Positions 1 to 13,774 of a stretch of 64,000 nt of DNA are shown one piece after another. Position 1 is the stretch's first letter. Every line of letters begins with the position of its first letter. This DNA comes from Centropus unirufus (lineage: Eukaryota; Chordata; Aves; Cuculiformes; Centropidae). Under the pieces are notes generated by a model that made no database searches, had not been told where the DNA came from, and saw only the letters and a list, made by a program, of their open reading frames with translations. A program made the position numbers and the translations under genes. Where the stretch lies: assembly GCA_013397695.1 (NCBI GenBank), contig VYZI01000193.1:758661-822660 (forward strand), read 5' to 3'.

Positions 1-1540
1 CATTTTACTGTGAAAAGAGTGAAGTAAAAATGTGATTTTTGCAGGAGTCTTATCTCTTCTCAATTTTCTTTTTCTTGCTCTTCTGGATTCCTTCCATTTG
101 AAATCTGATATAAATTAGGTCAAATAACAGTGATTGAGGGTTTGTTCCGCTAAGAATTTAAGTATTAAACTGTATGCTATCTCATAAAGATATTGTAAAA
201 TGAAAAAAAATCATAAATGGGCAGCGCTGTAGGAAGTTTCTTAGAATGTATTTGTCCTCATCATCAGCTTCTTGTATTGAATGACCAAAAGGCACACAGC
301 TAACCAGGGTAAGTATCAGATGCCTCAGATTAAATATTATGTACAAATGTACATAATAAATGCATTAAAAAGCCTGTACAAGTGTGTTTACATTTTTGTT
401 TAGTGTCAGAAGCTAAAACATAAATACAGCACCTACTTTTTGTTCTTTTTTAATATCAACTACTGTAATCTATTTTTGCTCATATAATAAGATGTGGTAA
501 GTGGTAGAATACCATTCTCTCTAAGATTTATTATATCTGCTCAAAGAAATTGTTATCTGGCTGTGCTAATCTTTACAATTCAATTTGTAATCTGAAGAGA
601 TAATATCATTAGCTTATGCTCAATAAGGCTGTTTGGTTCATTTAGATCTCATTACTGTCTAAAACCAGTCTAGTATAATTTTAAATTATGACTTTACTAA
701 ATATGAAGTCATAGTCAAGTGAAAAATAAATGGGTTTTAAAGCACAATAATTCTGTAACCCAGGTTATTTTTAGTAGATGTCTTTCAGCCTCAAAAAGGG
801 ATATGAAAAGGATACAGACTTTCCCAAACTGTATTTGCTTTTATTTAAGCAGGACTGGAAAATTCACGCATATATGTCTTATCTGGTCTGGAAATAAATG
901 CTAAAATTAGGTAACTTGCCATTTAACTAATTAAACTTCCAGCTCAGCACCACTGAGCTAGTGGTGAGGCAAATGTACTCCACTGGTATTTTTTTAAGAA
1001 CAGCAGATGCTGGAGAGATTGTATACTTGATCACTGTAGACATTTTGATAGTTAATAAATTGTTGTGAAAGTTAATCAATTCTTTTTCATGTATTATTAA
1101 CTGAATGTATTTGCAGTATTACCAAATGAAGCAAACAGATTATGCTTTTTTAGTGATCTATGGGCTTTGTGTAATGACCTTTTTCCCCAGCAAATAGATT
1201 ATGTTGGAACCAGATTCTTTGCTACTCTGTATTTTCCCACTCATATGGTGGCAATGAAAAATAGCAGTGTGTGTGAATTTAAGGAAACTGTTAATTATGG
1301 GAGCCTCCGCATGAAACTGAGAAAGTCAAATTCCCTAGTGGGGATAAAAAGTAGCATCTTCTTTGCAGGTTGATTCTCCCTGATGTATGGTTACTTGCTA
1401 AAACATGAAAAATGGATGCGATGTCTCTCTGCTTCCTGGGCATCCTTGGTTGCATTTTGCACTTTGGAGTAGGATGAATATACCCTTTAACTTGTTGATG
1501 TAGAAAGGTAATAATTCATTTTATTGAGCTGAATAGATAA
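1..1540. other. Unassigned A+T-rich noncoding sequence
   Basis: I recognise no gene or repeat family here. Open frames are short and begin at alternative codons. One segment from 1191 follows a good acceptor-like tract (ACCTTTTTCCCCAG) and stays open for 60 codons up to a TGA at 1371-1373. It has no clear donor, no close AATAAA and no recognisable product, so I do not call it. A pair of mutually exclusive short hairpins lies at 941-966. Confidence 0.6.
941..966. other. Two overlapping, mutually exclusive hairpins
   Basis: AGCTCAG (941-947) pairs perfectly with CTGAGCT (953-959) around a 5-base loop. CACCACT (948-954) pairs perfectly with AGTGGTG (960-966), also around a 5-base loop. The 3' arm of the first hairpin overlaps the loop and 5' arm of the second, so only one can form at a time. 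No function is known to me. It could be a remnant of a small palindromic element or chance. Confidence 0.4.
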
Positions 1541-1555
1541 ATCCAGGCTCTGACG

Positions 1556-2850
1556 ATGGAAGGTGGCATGGATTTTACTGGCACAGAGCTGACACGTCTG
1601 TACTTGGCAAGATCATGGTGCAGATCCTCCAAGAAACTGCTGAGGGCTGTGGAAAATGAGGTGATTGGTGGTAGCAAATTGTGCCTGATAAATTTGTTGG
1701 TCTTCTACAATGGGGCTACAATGTTGGTGAATAAGAGAAGAGTAACTGATATCATCTGTCTGGGCTTGTGCAGAGCATTTGACTCTGTCCCACATGACGT
1801 TCTTGTCTCAAAATTGAAGGAAAACATATTTGACATAAGGGTCACTCAGTAGATAAGGAATTGACTGAATGATTGCACTCAAAGAGTTGTGGTCAACAGC
1901 TCAATTTACAAGAGGAGACTGGTGATGAGTGGTGTTCCTCAGGGGTGGCTACTGGGACCGATGTTTAACACTTTTGTTGCAACCATGGACAGTGGGATTG
2001 AGTGCTCCCTCAGCAAGTTTGCCAATGGTGCCATGGTGTGTGGTGCGGTTGACACCCTGGAGAGAAGGGGTGCCATCCAGAGGCACCTTGGCAGGCTTGA
2101 GAAGTGGGACTGAGTGAACATCATGAGGTCCAGAGAGGCCCAATGCAATGTCCTGCATAAGCACCGGGCAATCCTGAGCAGAAATACAGGTTGGGCAGAA
2201 AATTGATTGAGAGCAGCCATGTCAAGAATGACTTCAGGGTTCTGATGGCTGAGTTGCTCAACATGAGCCAGTAATGTGCACTTACAGCCCAGAAAGCCAA
2301 CAATAGGCTTTGCGGCATGAACAGAAGTGAGTCCAGCAGTTCGAAGGAGGTGATTGTTCCCCTCAATACTCCCCTGGAGTATTGCATTCAGTTCTGGAGT
2401 CCAAGGACACAGATCTGTTAAGAGTGAGTCCAGAGGAGCACCACGGAGATGGTCAGAGGGCTGGAGCACCTGCCATATGAGGACAGGCTGAGAGAAATTA
2501 GCTTTTTCAGCTTAGAGAAAGCTCCAGGGAAATCTTATGTCGGCTTTCCAGTGCTTAAAAGGGGCCTACAGAAAAGCTGGGGAGAGGCTCCTTATCAGGG
2601 AGTGAAGTGATAGGACAAGAAGTAGGAGTTTGAAGCTCAAAGAGGGTAGATTTAGATTAGATATTAGGAAGAAATTTTTACTGTGAGGGTGGTGAGGCAC
2701 TGGAACAGGATGGCCAGAGAAGTTGTGAATTCCCCATCCTGGGAAGTGTTCAAGGCCAGATTGAATGAGTCATTGAGCAGCCTGATGTAGTGGAAGGCAG
2801 CCCTGCCAATAGCAGTGGGATTGGAGCTAGAAATTGGAGGTTTATGTCTG
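1556..2850 (+). mobile_element. CR1 LINE fragment with decayed reverse-transcriptase ORF2
   Basis: The plus-strand translation shows pieces of a CR1 ORF2 reverse transcriptase in order. They are AFDSVPHDVLVSKLK (about 1770-1820), then SGVPQG with the following LGPMFN (about 1926-1970), then DSGIECSLSKFA and VDTLERRGAIQRHLGRLEKW (about 1987-2110). The usual catalytic FADD box is degraded: FAN is read in place of FADD. Frameshifts and stops break the rest. The DNA pattern 'TTTAGATTAGATATTAGGAAG ... TGGAACAGGATGGCC' at 2650-2715 is typical of the CR1 ORF2 end. The copy is 5'-truncated and no intact terminal 8-mer is visible. The element is dead and old. The 176-codon open frame on the opposite strand (1939-2469) is a shadow of this element. 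Confidence 0.9.
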
Positions 2851-2869
2851 TGGCAGCACCTGTACATGT

Positions 2870-5800
2870 TTTATTGAGCTCTCTTATCAAGCTGAGGAAT
2901 CTACCCTGCGTTTATTACTTGTTGCTTGCTGAAGGGTCTGGATACTGAGACAGGATGGAGAGCTTAGTAGTTTCTATAGACTGACAGCAGAGCCTGCCTG
3001 TAACGAAGGGTTCAGAGAGAATCAGCTGCATCTAGCGTGTACAGTTTGGTATCTAGATTTGGTACTGGCTGTTGGTGGAGATAAGCTTCTTTGTAGAGTT
3101 TAAAGTACAGTTTTTCAGGCTGTGCATTCCAGAGCCTATCTTTCCAGCTGGCCCCGCTGGCCACTACGAGCTGCACCAGGGTAATGCCTCGCTGCCGGTT
3201 CATTGGTTTCTGTGCCCTTAACTAGCTGCAGTCAGCTGGTCCATGCTTTGCTTGTGGTCCCCTGTCTCCCTGGTACTAGCCTTGTTCAGCTTTGGCCAGA
3301 AGTGTAACCAGGTTTGTCATGGGATGCAAAAGCCGCTTCTTTCTAGAACAAGTTGATTGTGTAACTCTACATTGCTACAGCTGAAAAGCTGCTTGGTGAG
3401 GCCAAGCTGTCTAGCAGCCTACATCTGAACAATGTTTCTCCTTTACTAATGAACTAATGTGAAGTGTGTGTTCTGCTGTTTCAGTCATGGGTATGCAGCA
3501 TGATTTATGGACTGGAAAAAAAAAAGGATTAATAATTCATGTGTAGGAGCTATTCATGGATTCCTGCTCTGGAATGTTTGAGCCAGTCATCATTTGCAAG
3601 TGTTGCATAGATTGTTCAGTGTAGAGGAAGGTATTATTTTACAGTTGAATAAGAGCATATTTTGTCAATATTTTTTAATACATACTAGCATGCCTAAAAA
3701 AAGTTGACATAGGAAGATTTGAGGAAGATGCTCATAACCACGAAATAATTCTTTTATTATTTGAAATGATATCTGATATGTTGTTAAAGTCTTACTCTAT
3801 CTTACAATTATACTCCAAAGTTCTGTTATTACACCTTAGTGGCTTTTGACCATAAGTCATTAGTGCATTTTGTACCTGTGATTATTGATAACTCTTGGAG
3901 AACCATTTGAAATAGGTGGTTGCTTTTTGCAACTCTTTTTGTGGAATAATAAATATTAATTTAGCCATGAAGAGATGACAAACAGCAGGCAGAATAAGAT
4001 GTTTGAGTTTTGATATTTGTCCGTAGAACTTTAAAGGCTTAGCTCAGTGCTAGGAATTAATAGAGAGCCCAAGCACAGGGTACTTACTACATGCTTGTCT
4101 GCAAATCCAGGTAATAAACTATTTTATTTTAATGGTATTTTATTTCTTATTCTTTTAATTTGCCTTAAAAAGCAGGCAAAAGAACTGATCCTAATGAGAG
4201 CTTTGCCTGAAGTCAGACTTTGGCTGACAAGCTCTCACATTGACCACTTTTACTGGAGGTTTCTAATACAGTGGGTCTTTTCTCTGCTTGACCAATAATC
4301 CCCTGAATTCCTACACTGATTTAATTCCATCTCCAATGGTTCCCATTCGAAGCAGTCAGATTCGTACCTAACATGAATAGTAGCCTGAAGATGCTCATCT
4401 CTCTCCAGTCTTTGTAATAAGCCTACATGGAGTGCCTGTGCTTTTAACTTGGAGCTCTCTGTGAAATTCTATGATTAGTTGGAATGAATTTTAGTTTAAA
4501 TATTGTATCACATAAATCCTCTGAAGACTTCAGTCTCCTGAATGTTTTTAGAGAATGAACATCTCATGCACTTCTGTAAGAGCAGACCTGTGGCAAAATG
4601 CACTGCAGTCTCAGCTGTTGTTTCTTTTAAAGATGCAAAGGATGAGATACCTGTCTTTTTATGTAGAGCCCTCATCTAAGAACTAGAAGACCTGGCTTTC
4701 AACCCTATGGGGTTGATTTTTTGCTACCTCTCAGAGGAGCTTCCTACTTATTATACCATAAGCTGAATTATCAGAGTTCACGTGTGTGGCAGCTCCCAGT
4801 TTTGAGGTCAGTGTCACTGTATTAAAAACTGTCCTTTTAAAAGAGTCTGTGAGGCCCTGCTCTGCCTTCTTAAATGATGGGTGTAAGCATTTCTTTTATT
4901 AGAATATGTAGTGCTGCATCAGAGCAATGCAAATTAATTTCTAGGTAATACTGTGAAGTTCCCATAGCAAATTTTACACTTAAACAGGATGAAGTGTGAG
5001 AATCTGACTGTTAAGCAAGTGACTTCTGTCTTGAGAGTACGTTCAGGTCTGTGACCAAAATTGCGAAGATGTCAGGGTGACTTTTTACCATTTAATCATG
5101 GTTTTATATCTTACCTCTTTCTTGCAATCACAACCTGTTTTAATAGAAATAGCCCTTTGTCTCAACCAGGAGTCAAGAAGTCAGTCAGTAATTCATGCTT
5201 TATGCCAGGCTTTTAAAGCAGTATAAAGCCTCTATGACACAGAAAATAACGGTAAACTTGAATGAAGTTGCCATAATCTTCACAGGCTTCTGAGGAACAC
5301 AGGGAATACTCCTGAGCAATTTTGATGCCCATCAAGTGCCCTTAAGTTGTATTTTCTCTGGAACCAAATTTGTGCGCAGAGTGAATTCCAAGCATGCTCA
5401 ACAGTAGAGTGCCAAATGAAAACCATTGCAGTGAGAGCTGCATCACCAATTTTCTGTGTTGCTGTTTGGTGTGGTGGAGCTGATTCACCTGCTACAGTGC
5501 AAATGGAAGTCGTAGCCAAACGAAGACAGACATCTAAATTTAGGGATTTAAATCAAATGTTTAAATGGCATTGGTTGGATAGAATAAATCCTAGGAAATC
5601 AAGTGGATTTGTCTATATGGCCACTTTCACATTTAGGTGTTCAGGGGTAACAGATAACATGCTAATTACTGGTGAGAGCTGATGTACACCATGGAAAAGA
5701 CCTGCATATGTAATTAGTAGACACTGATACTGTGACTATGATAGTTCAGTCAGATACTGCAAGTAATACGGGCAATAATAAGGACAACAAAATTTCTGAA

Positions 5801-8800
5801 CATCACCGCTTTTGAGTGTTTTTGGTGAGACTGAGCATTCCCGTATCCCTTTGGGACCCATATCAACCCTTCCCAAAGAAATTGTGGGCTTAGTAGGTGT
5901 CTTTTTCTACTTTGTACACTTCATCTACTGCTGCATCAAGTGAGTGTTACTTCTTGTTTCAAAATATGCTGGTTGTTTATTGGTCTTCTTTCCTGCCTAA
6001 TTATCAAACTGTCCATTACAAAGTAAAGCTATGGCTTTTGCTTCACCACTGCTTATTGTGATCAGTCTTTCCTACTGCTTCTTAAAACTAGGTCCAAGTC
6101 ATTTTCATCTCTTCCTGTCCCTGTACTAAATTTCCTTGCTGCTTCATGCAAAAAAGATATCTTCTCAGGAACAAGGGACAGCAGTACTGTCCTGATGTGT
6201 TTGAAGGCGCTTGTTCATGGCAGAGTCGAGGTCTTTTAAAGAAGAGAGAAACAGGTGAATTTTCTAGAAACTGAAAGTGTCAGAGAGAAGGTGACCTCCC
6301 CATGACATAGTGCTGCTGTAGTGTTTTCTCATATAAAATACATGAGTAAGGAAGAGTTACTATTAGTTTTACTTTCTTACTGGCCTAACACAAAAACAAT
6401 GAACAATTTCTGGTCCTAGAGAGATGAGAAAGTAAATGAGGAGGAAACAGGGTGGGATGGGCTTTTGTATACTAGTTAATTTTGTTAGTTGTTTCTGGAA
6501 GGTATAGATGGCTGGAAGCAGAAGGATTTTTTGAATGACCTGTGCTCCAGTGTGTCTCGTGAATGAATTTGGATGACACTTTACGATCTTTTTCAGGTGG
6601 TGTAGTTCTACTCACATGAAAGGCCAAAGATACATTTTCCTCAAAGGTCCTGAAGCTTTTCAGCCACATGCAGTTTATGGGGTAGTTCAAATGTTTCTCC
6701 TTTGTCTGTCGCAGTTAACAACAGAACTACTGTGGGCGGGAAGGAAGACAGCAGGTTCCAGGGCCAGTGTTCCACATCATCTTAGAAACATGCTGTACAT
6801 CCAGCTCAGTGCATCCAAAATGTAAATCTTCTACCTAGCAAATAGTTTGTGCCTTCCTACTGTTCTGTGTGTCTTTCAGTTTTTCAGACAGGTGCAGGAG
6901 GATTTACTAACTATTGATGCTTTGACAATTACCCATGAATAATGTAAAAAAGAACATTTAGTAGATATCAAGACACTTGGTTCAATACCTCTTCAGACTA
7001 TTTAGGCAAAACAGGGATGGTATAATGCTGATGTAAAGCTATGAAGATAACAAATGGCATTAGGAAGCATTGTGCTTTTTCCTCTTGCTTCTCATAACTG
7101 TAGTAGAAGAAATAGTCATGGGAAAGTAGAAATCATCAAACTCGAAATGATTATTAAAAATTATCACCTTTGAAAGTAGACCACAGTGAACTGGCAGAAC
7201 TAAGTGACATGAATACTACTGAGGGAAAAAATAATGAGGGATAAATAATGCCTGGTAATGTTTTCTGACATTTATGATCATCAGGCTGAAGATATGTAGT
7301 ACAGAGTACTAGCACAGAGTGGTTGAAGAACTCTGGCACTGGTTAGCTAATAATGGACTTGGATTGCAAAGCAGTTCTTGGGATTGCGTCAGTAAACTGT
7401 TTTCCATATAAGGGATATTAGAGGCTTTAGCTACCCCTCACCTTAGAACAGAATGTAAAATCGGTGAACTTGGACCACAGTCCCATCACATATCGTTATC
7501 ATTTTTAGGATGCCAGGGCATAGGAATAGTTTGGCAAATAAACTCCAGAAACGTACAGCAGACACGTATCGTATGACATGGCAGGATGCATAGATGAGGG
7601 AATCTGGCCTGAGGAATCACAGGTGGAGCCTTACGCCCTTTCTGTCCAAGGAGCATTTTGGGGGACAGTTAACAGCAGTTACTGAATTAATTGTTTCTAC
7701 CTTTTTGTAATACCCACAGCACCACCAAGAATTGTGTGCCCTGAGGAACGGATGTTAAATACAACTGAGCTTTGGTGTCCACCGCCAGTATTTGACTGAT
7801 GAGAGAGGCTGACTATCTCCTAAACTATTGATACACCTTGTTTCCAAGACTGTAAGAACTATGTAGTTTCTGGAGTTTGATTTAATACATTTAAGAATAA
7901 GTGGACTATGCAGGTTTTCTGAGTCTTTTGCTATAAGTAATATAATGTCATTTAAATTTTGGGGGGGCTGCAGTGTCAGCACAGCCTGTAAATGTTTTAA
8001 TTCTGGCCTTGAAATGTGTCCTGTCCAATGTGAGCAATTTGGGTTCTCCCATCAGATACTTAAATGACTTCAGCAATCTTAGTCACCTGAAAACCCATTC
8101 TTTCTTGTAGAATTGGCACAGGAGAGCCCTGCTTTCAGATTCATTTCTCAGAAGGGGCAGACACTGGCTTAAATTTGCAGCTCCAGCAACAGATTTGTAA
8201 TGCTTCTTTGATGAAAAGGATTTAGCAAACACAGGCACTGTCATCCATGGAAAAAAGTACAGCTAGGTGGCCTTTCTGCTTTGTTATAATGAATTAAAAA
8301 TTGCAAATTAAATTTCTCAGATATGGACAAGAGACGGAAAGATGTAAGTTGTTTAAATAGACCAAATTACTTGAGGAGGAAAACTTCCATTTTAATTGCA
8401 TGTTCAAAACCATTTTGTGGCCCATCTCCAAATGGTGCAATCTATGTTTTTACCAGCAATTAGCATGAAACTGTACCAATGTGATGACCTTCAGGAGACC
8501 TTCCCAGATCCATCTTGTTTGGGTAGTGATACTGAGGGAAGGTGACATGTTGCTTTCTATTCCGCCCCACCATTGTTTGGTGCTTCTTTCCATAAAATTA
8601 CTGTCCTCTGAGAATTTTCCATTATGCAATATGAAATTTTAAGCATTGGTCATTAATAAATCATCAAGGGTTTGGCTTTTGACAATTTATAGTTCCCCCA
8701 TCAGATGGAACTCTGTGTTTATTTATTTTTCTTCCCTTATCTCCTTTCCAGACTCTCTTTCCATTAGAGATTACTTCTTTTCTTAAAGACACTGCCTTGC

Positions 8801-11280
8801 GCATGCCAGGAAATATATATGTGTCTGTATAAATAATAAAAAAGAAATTTCTAGAATACTGTACTGAAAAATAATGTAATTTGCCCAATAAATCATTTGA
8901 GTTGAAATAACTTCTTAGCTGCATCATTATGGATATTGCCACTTTCTCCACCACTGGCTACAACTATATTTAGAGTGGAATGAACTGCTGAAACCCTCCA
9001 CAAGTTCTCCAAGGCCCATTGTGGTGGGGTGATGGTTACTGCTTGACAATTCAAGGACTGTGTCTGAGCTAAGCAATACTGAAAATATTATGCCATGTAA
9101 ATAGCCAGTGACACAGAAGTTGCCATTTTATTAATCATTTTCCAAATATTCCAAATAGCCTACCCGCTGTTCACAGGAAGTGTATCTTCTGACTGCCAGG
9201 GTGTAGATTCACCTTTACATTACAATGACAGAAACTCTTTGCTGTCGTGGTATTGAATTACAAAGGTGTAACCTTCATAGGCGTGATTTCTCTAGAACGC
9301 ATTGCATGATTGTGTATGAAGGCTTTAAAATCCTTTCTGTTTCTATAAGATATGCATGGTTTCATTTTTTTTAAGACATGGGAAATATATGAGAGAATAC
9401 ATTAAATAAAATGGAAAAAAAAAATCACTTAAGTGGGTTCTGAGCTCTGTGCAAAAGAATAAGTACATTTTCCAGTATGATCAGTGCCAGTCGTGTTCTA
9501 TATAGTAACAAAATTGGGGCCTTTTCTCGCTGTGACTGATAGCCCCCATCTTACTATGCTGCAAGTATTGCATCACAATTCTACTACACCAAATAACATC
9601 ACTTCTGGAGATGAAATGAAAAAAATCTCACTAGCAATCTCATCTGCACAACACATTTCTGTACAGTATGACCACACAGAGAGTTCAGTGTAATTGCAGA
9701 ACAATTTTCATAAATTAAAGCATAAATATTAAAAATTATCATGACTGACCAAAGAAATGCAAGTATAATTTAAAAAATCCTACTTTCATGTACTGATGCA
9801 TGTTTAAATTTGCTATTAGATTGTTCATGCAGTTAAACACTAAAAATCTTGGTTTTTGTTAATTAGTTTAGTCTTTTAATTTTCTAACAGGAAATCAAAT
9901 GTTCATAAAATTTGATGAACAATTACCTAGGACTACACAACTTCAGTGTGTGCAGAATTTGTCTTTTCTTGATGCCTAATCCTGTCAGAAAATTTTTGTG
10001 TCAGACTTCCTAAGAGGTTAAATGGAAATACCGATGCTTCTCTTTTTCTAAAATGCTTCAATATTGCTGATGAAAAGTGCTAGATAGAAACCTGACATTA
10101 ATATCATTATGTACTCATAAGTCATGGAAGGCACTGCCAGCTTTGACTATTACTGGGTGATGTTTTGCTTCAGTTGGAGGACACTGTAGTCATGATTTTA
10201 TTAGTAAGTATTTCTACAACACATAACATTAGTTTATAAGGCCTATAAGTTCAGAGCATCTATATGCATAGTATTTATGTGCAAAACTGTAGTTTAACTG
10301 CTTCGCGCATTTCTCAGGCATTTGTTAGATTTTTTTCTTTTTTTTTTTTTAATGAATCATTAATCCCTGTTGCTTAATTTATTTCTCCTTTTGCCTCAGA
10401 TAGATAAATTATATGGACTTAATAATTCCAAAATCTATGGTAACAAAGCTGACAATGAAAGTCATTGAATAAGCACTAAATAAAGTCACTTTGTTTATTG
10501 CTAGTAGTAAACATTTAGGGCATGATTGACTGCTTTTTTTAGTTCACCTTTTTGTTAAAACAGATAAAGGTTATTTTCATTGCTAGCGTTTGCTGGCTGA
10601 TCGTTGTGTTCCATGTCAGAGAGAGGCTTGAATAATCTCTTTGAAGGCAGTATTGAGGCAGAGAATTAGCATTCTCTCTGGCTGAACTCAACTCCACACA
10701 GGTTGGTTTCTCATTTGTTGTGGCAGTGTTTTCATTAGGTCAGCTGAAAAAAACTGCCCTTCTGTCCTTCCGAATGTAAAAGGAACAGTGACTAGACGGA
10801 AATTAAATTATAGAAATAAATGTTAAGTATCAATGAATCGTGAAAGCATTGACATTTAATCTTACACAAGTTTTAATAATTTTTACATGCATACACAACA
10901 TTTCTAACATGTTGAGCTATCTTACGTTTAAATGAAGACAGTGTGTGGCTCACTACTTTGAAATAGGTGGTCCTACTGCACCAAATGTGAATTTTCCTTC
11001 TAAACATGTGGAATCAAAATGCAGATGGTTAAGTTCTGAGATTCTAAATATAATTTTACAAATGAACACACCAATGAAGATTCTCCCTGTTACTTCGTAA
11101 ATTGTATGCTGGAGCTAATTTTACCTTGCATCTCCAAACTTAGACTTCTTACCTTTGAGAATTCTATTATAGTTTAACAATTAAAATTCACTTTGGACAG
11201 TAGAAAAAACCACAAATGTTTTGTGTTCGTTTTATCATTTACCCTTTTTTAGTGAACTGTAGCAAATAAGTTCTCTATAT
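2870..11280. other. Unassigned noncoding sequence
   Basis: No gene is recognised. Positions 3000-3480 are somewhat richer in G+C than the surroundings, and this patch could be part of an unrecognised repeat. A 111-codon open frame at 5347-5682 (+) and a 79-codon frame opposite it have no splice or homology support. The rest is A+T-rich with short homopolymer runs. I see no RNA gene, CpG-rich stretch or recognisable transposon. Confidence 0.5.
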
Positions 11281-11284
11281 GCAG

Positions 11285-11421
11285 TGGATTTAGACAGCAA
11301 ACTAGATGAGGAAATCAGATTTGTTATCTCTCTTGATTATCTCCATCCCTCCATTGTTAGACATGGTCAGATTTGGAAACAAGGTGGTTGGATAGAAATT
11401 TTAACAGAACAATGTCAAAAA
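11285..11421 (+). CDS. Candidate internal coding exon, product not recognised
   Basis: An acceptor-like TTCTCTATATGCAG ends at 11284 and a near-consensus donor (A|GTAAGTAA) starts at 11422. The 137 bases between them are open in one frame. They complete a split codon and then encode 45 residues, beginning DLDSKLDEEIRFVISLDYLH and ending WIEILTEQCQK, with the donor on a codon boundary. The composition is protein-like, with three charged residues in the first seven and two tryptophans. The polypyrimidine tract is weak and I recognise no family. No partner exon on the same strand could be linked with confidence. A chance open frame between cryptic splice sites is a serious alternative. Confidence 0.22.
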
Positions 11422-13750
11422 GTAAGTAATACAGCTGTAGTATTTCCTGGCATAACAGTAGTTTAAACCTTCATTGCAATGTAACTAACTTCAAGTCTTA
11501 TATTTCATATAATACAGCAATAATACAAATGCGTTTGGCTTTTTAAAATAAAAAAATGACTAAAATATGGAGAAGGCTGCAAAAGCGTGTCCTTCAGAAC
11601 ATAAGCTTACTTAGCCAGTTGACACTTAAGAAGTTCAGTTAAAATATGCTATTTCATTAATGTTGTTGGAGTGTTTGAAAATAAATACTGTACAAGCAGA
11701 AAAAAGTTCCGACGTATAGTAAAAATGACAGATTACTAAGAAAGATCAGATAAAAAACGAAATTTACAGTGTGTTTAAATTTATTTGGAAAGACTTCTCT
11801 TGCAATTTATTTGTATTGCTATCAAACTCTTACTTCCAGTGCTTCCTGAGTTATTTTCAGTAAAGAAATTACTTCCTAGAAATTCAATAAATCAACATTT
11901 TTCCATTGGCACTAGAAAAAAAAAAATCATATTGGTGTAGCCTCTGCCTTGAACCTGTTCAAACAAAACCAAACCTCTACCATATGCTGGATTTTAACAG
12001 GATAAATACTTCAGGCTTCTAAATTACATAAATAGTACATGCAGTTGTCAGCCTTGGAAATAACTCTTACATGCAGCTGGTGGATTTTAAGAAGTTGTTT
12101 ATTTTGGATGATACAATTCCCATAATGGAGAAAAAATTACTGTTTTGCTCTCCTATTTTTATTCTGCTGATCAATTCTCTTTGCACAGTAAAAAATATGA
12201 TTCAGTTTCAGATTTACTCTAGGTTTTGTTCAGTTTCTTCAAGACCAAGGAGAAAGGTTTTTCTGACATTACTTCTTGGAAGTCAGCTACGTGGTCTAAT
12301 ATTTATACCTTTTCTTTAGCCAGGTTTTGTTTTGTGCTCATAACAAAACAGATGCTCCAAAAATATAAGATTCAGTGTCTGAGAATTAAAGTACAGTCTG
12401 TAATTTCAGTACAGGCTGCCCAATATTTGGCGAGTTCTGCCCCACTGAGAAAGCAAGGCTGGAAAAGGGGACCAACAGCTGCAATGGAAAGCTTCACAAA
12501 TACCCTGTATTCTTTCATTCTGCATGAGATAACACTGAAAAGTTGTCAAAGTCTTATCTGTTGAGGAGGGCAGTAGGCTGCAAATGCAGAGATGGTGCAG
12601 TTCCATCTGCACTGCAGTCTTGAGACATACCCTGGCATGTTATTTTGGTTTAGTTCAGTTCCTATGTATACCATTTCATATATATATAAACGACAATAGT
12701 AATGGCTTAAGACATGTAGTGGACAAGATATGTGCCAATTATTCCTTACATGAAGACAAAGTTAAGATTTAAAGCAATGATTATACAGGATGTTGTATAT
12801 TTATAATCTGTGTATTGACTAGCCGTCAGAATGAGAGTGAAAACTACTGTTTGGAGATGGTCTATTTCAATGGAATACCTTGACGTACTTATATACACCT
12901 ATACCGTCAAAATAAATCAACCCCTTTGATAAACAGTGTTCATAGGGTAGCTTGGCATGCCAGTTATACTTTCAGACTAGTATCTAGTTATTCTGCACTG
13001 AGATAGGCACTCCCAGGCTCACTCACAGGCACTCACTACACTGTAGTAGCCTGCAGAGAGCTAGCAGAACTGGCACAGAAAACAAGCTGCACCCTGGCAT
13101 TTTAATTTACTGCTGGATCCTGGTACATATATGAAGAAACACTTGAGTTAGCTTGCCTTTGTTAAGTGGTCCATTTAACATGCATACCCAGTATGGATGG
13201 CATGGACATACTTTTCTCTTACAGTATGATAAAGGAGCTTGGATACTGTGCTGTCTAAATGATTTATCAATCATCTGAACTACATGTTGTAGTAGACTGC
13301 TGTGGGCACTGTGGTAAGAAGTGTGAAAATGATCCCTGCCTTGTTGGTCCTATAGTGCAACAGAGTGGTAGCGATAGAGGTAGAAGTTATACAGATAAAT
13401 TTTAATAAACATAGTTGATAATATAGGAGAGAAATACAAAAACTCAGAGTAAGCCTGTAATTAGATAAGAGATGAATATATTTTAAAGGTCCATCTAGAA
13501 GATATAAAATAAAGCTGACACTTTCACTGTACTATATACCTGTGGCAATGTCCTTTTAAAAAGACCATTTCTACACTGCCAAGCTCAATACATGCTTACC
13601 ATGAGTCAGAATGCTGATCATTCTGTCTGAAATAGGTATCCTAAAAATTACTGTGAGTTTATTAGACATAATACATTAGAAATATACATTCTTGTGTAAT
13701 GAAATGTTTGTTACTATGTGCAGTGGTCAGCAGCAATTTTTATGTCTAGA
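11422..13750. other. Unassigned noncoding sequence
   Basis: No gene or named repeat is recognised. A 112-codon open frame at 12226-12564 (+) shows no family resemblance. A short imperfect tandem of an AGGCACTC-like unit occurs at 13006-13037. The remainder is A+T-rich unique sequence. Confidence 0.5.
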
Positions 13751-13774
13751 GTTAAATTACATAAGCTGTTTTAC

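Noticed and set aside
26..308. Strong donor CCAGG|GTAAGTA at 308 with upstream acceptor-like sites
   Set aside because: No plausible open exon joins the donor to an acceptor; the only short option is a 40-base segment with no support.
1191..1373. Possible terminal exon after a CTTTTTCCCCAG acceptor
   Set aside because: It has no polyadenylation signal nearby, no usable donor and no recognisable residues; open frames of 60 codons are common by chance.
1939..2469. 176-codon open frame on the minus strand
   Set aside because: It is the antisense shadow of the CR1 reverse-transcriptase remnant on the plus strand.
4670..4720. Faint MIR-like SINE wording (AGAAGACCTGGCTTTCAACC)
   Set aside because: Only one short phrase matches; no tRNA-like head or conserved core could be seen.
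5280..5682. Overlapping 111-codon plus and 79-codon minus frames
   Set aside because: Open on both strands with no homology, which suggests composition rather than coding.
13593..13640. 27-base micro-exon on the minus strand flanked by TATTTCAG and GTAAGC
   Set aside because: Too short to judge, and it coincides with a small palindrome (AGAATGCTGATCATTCT).
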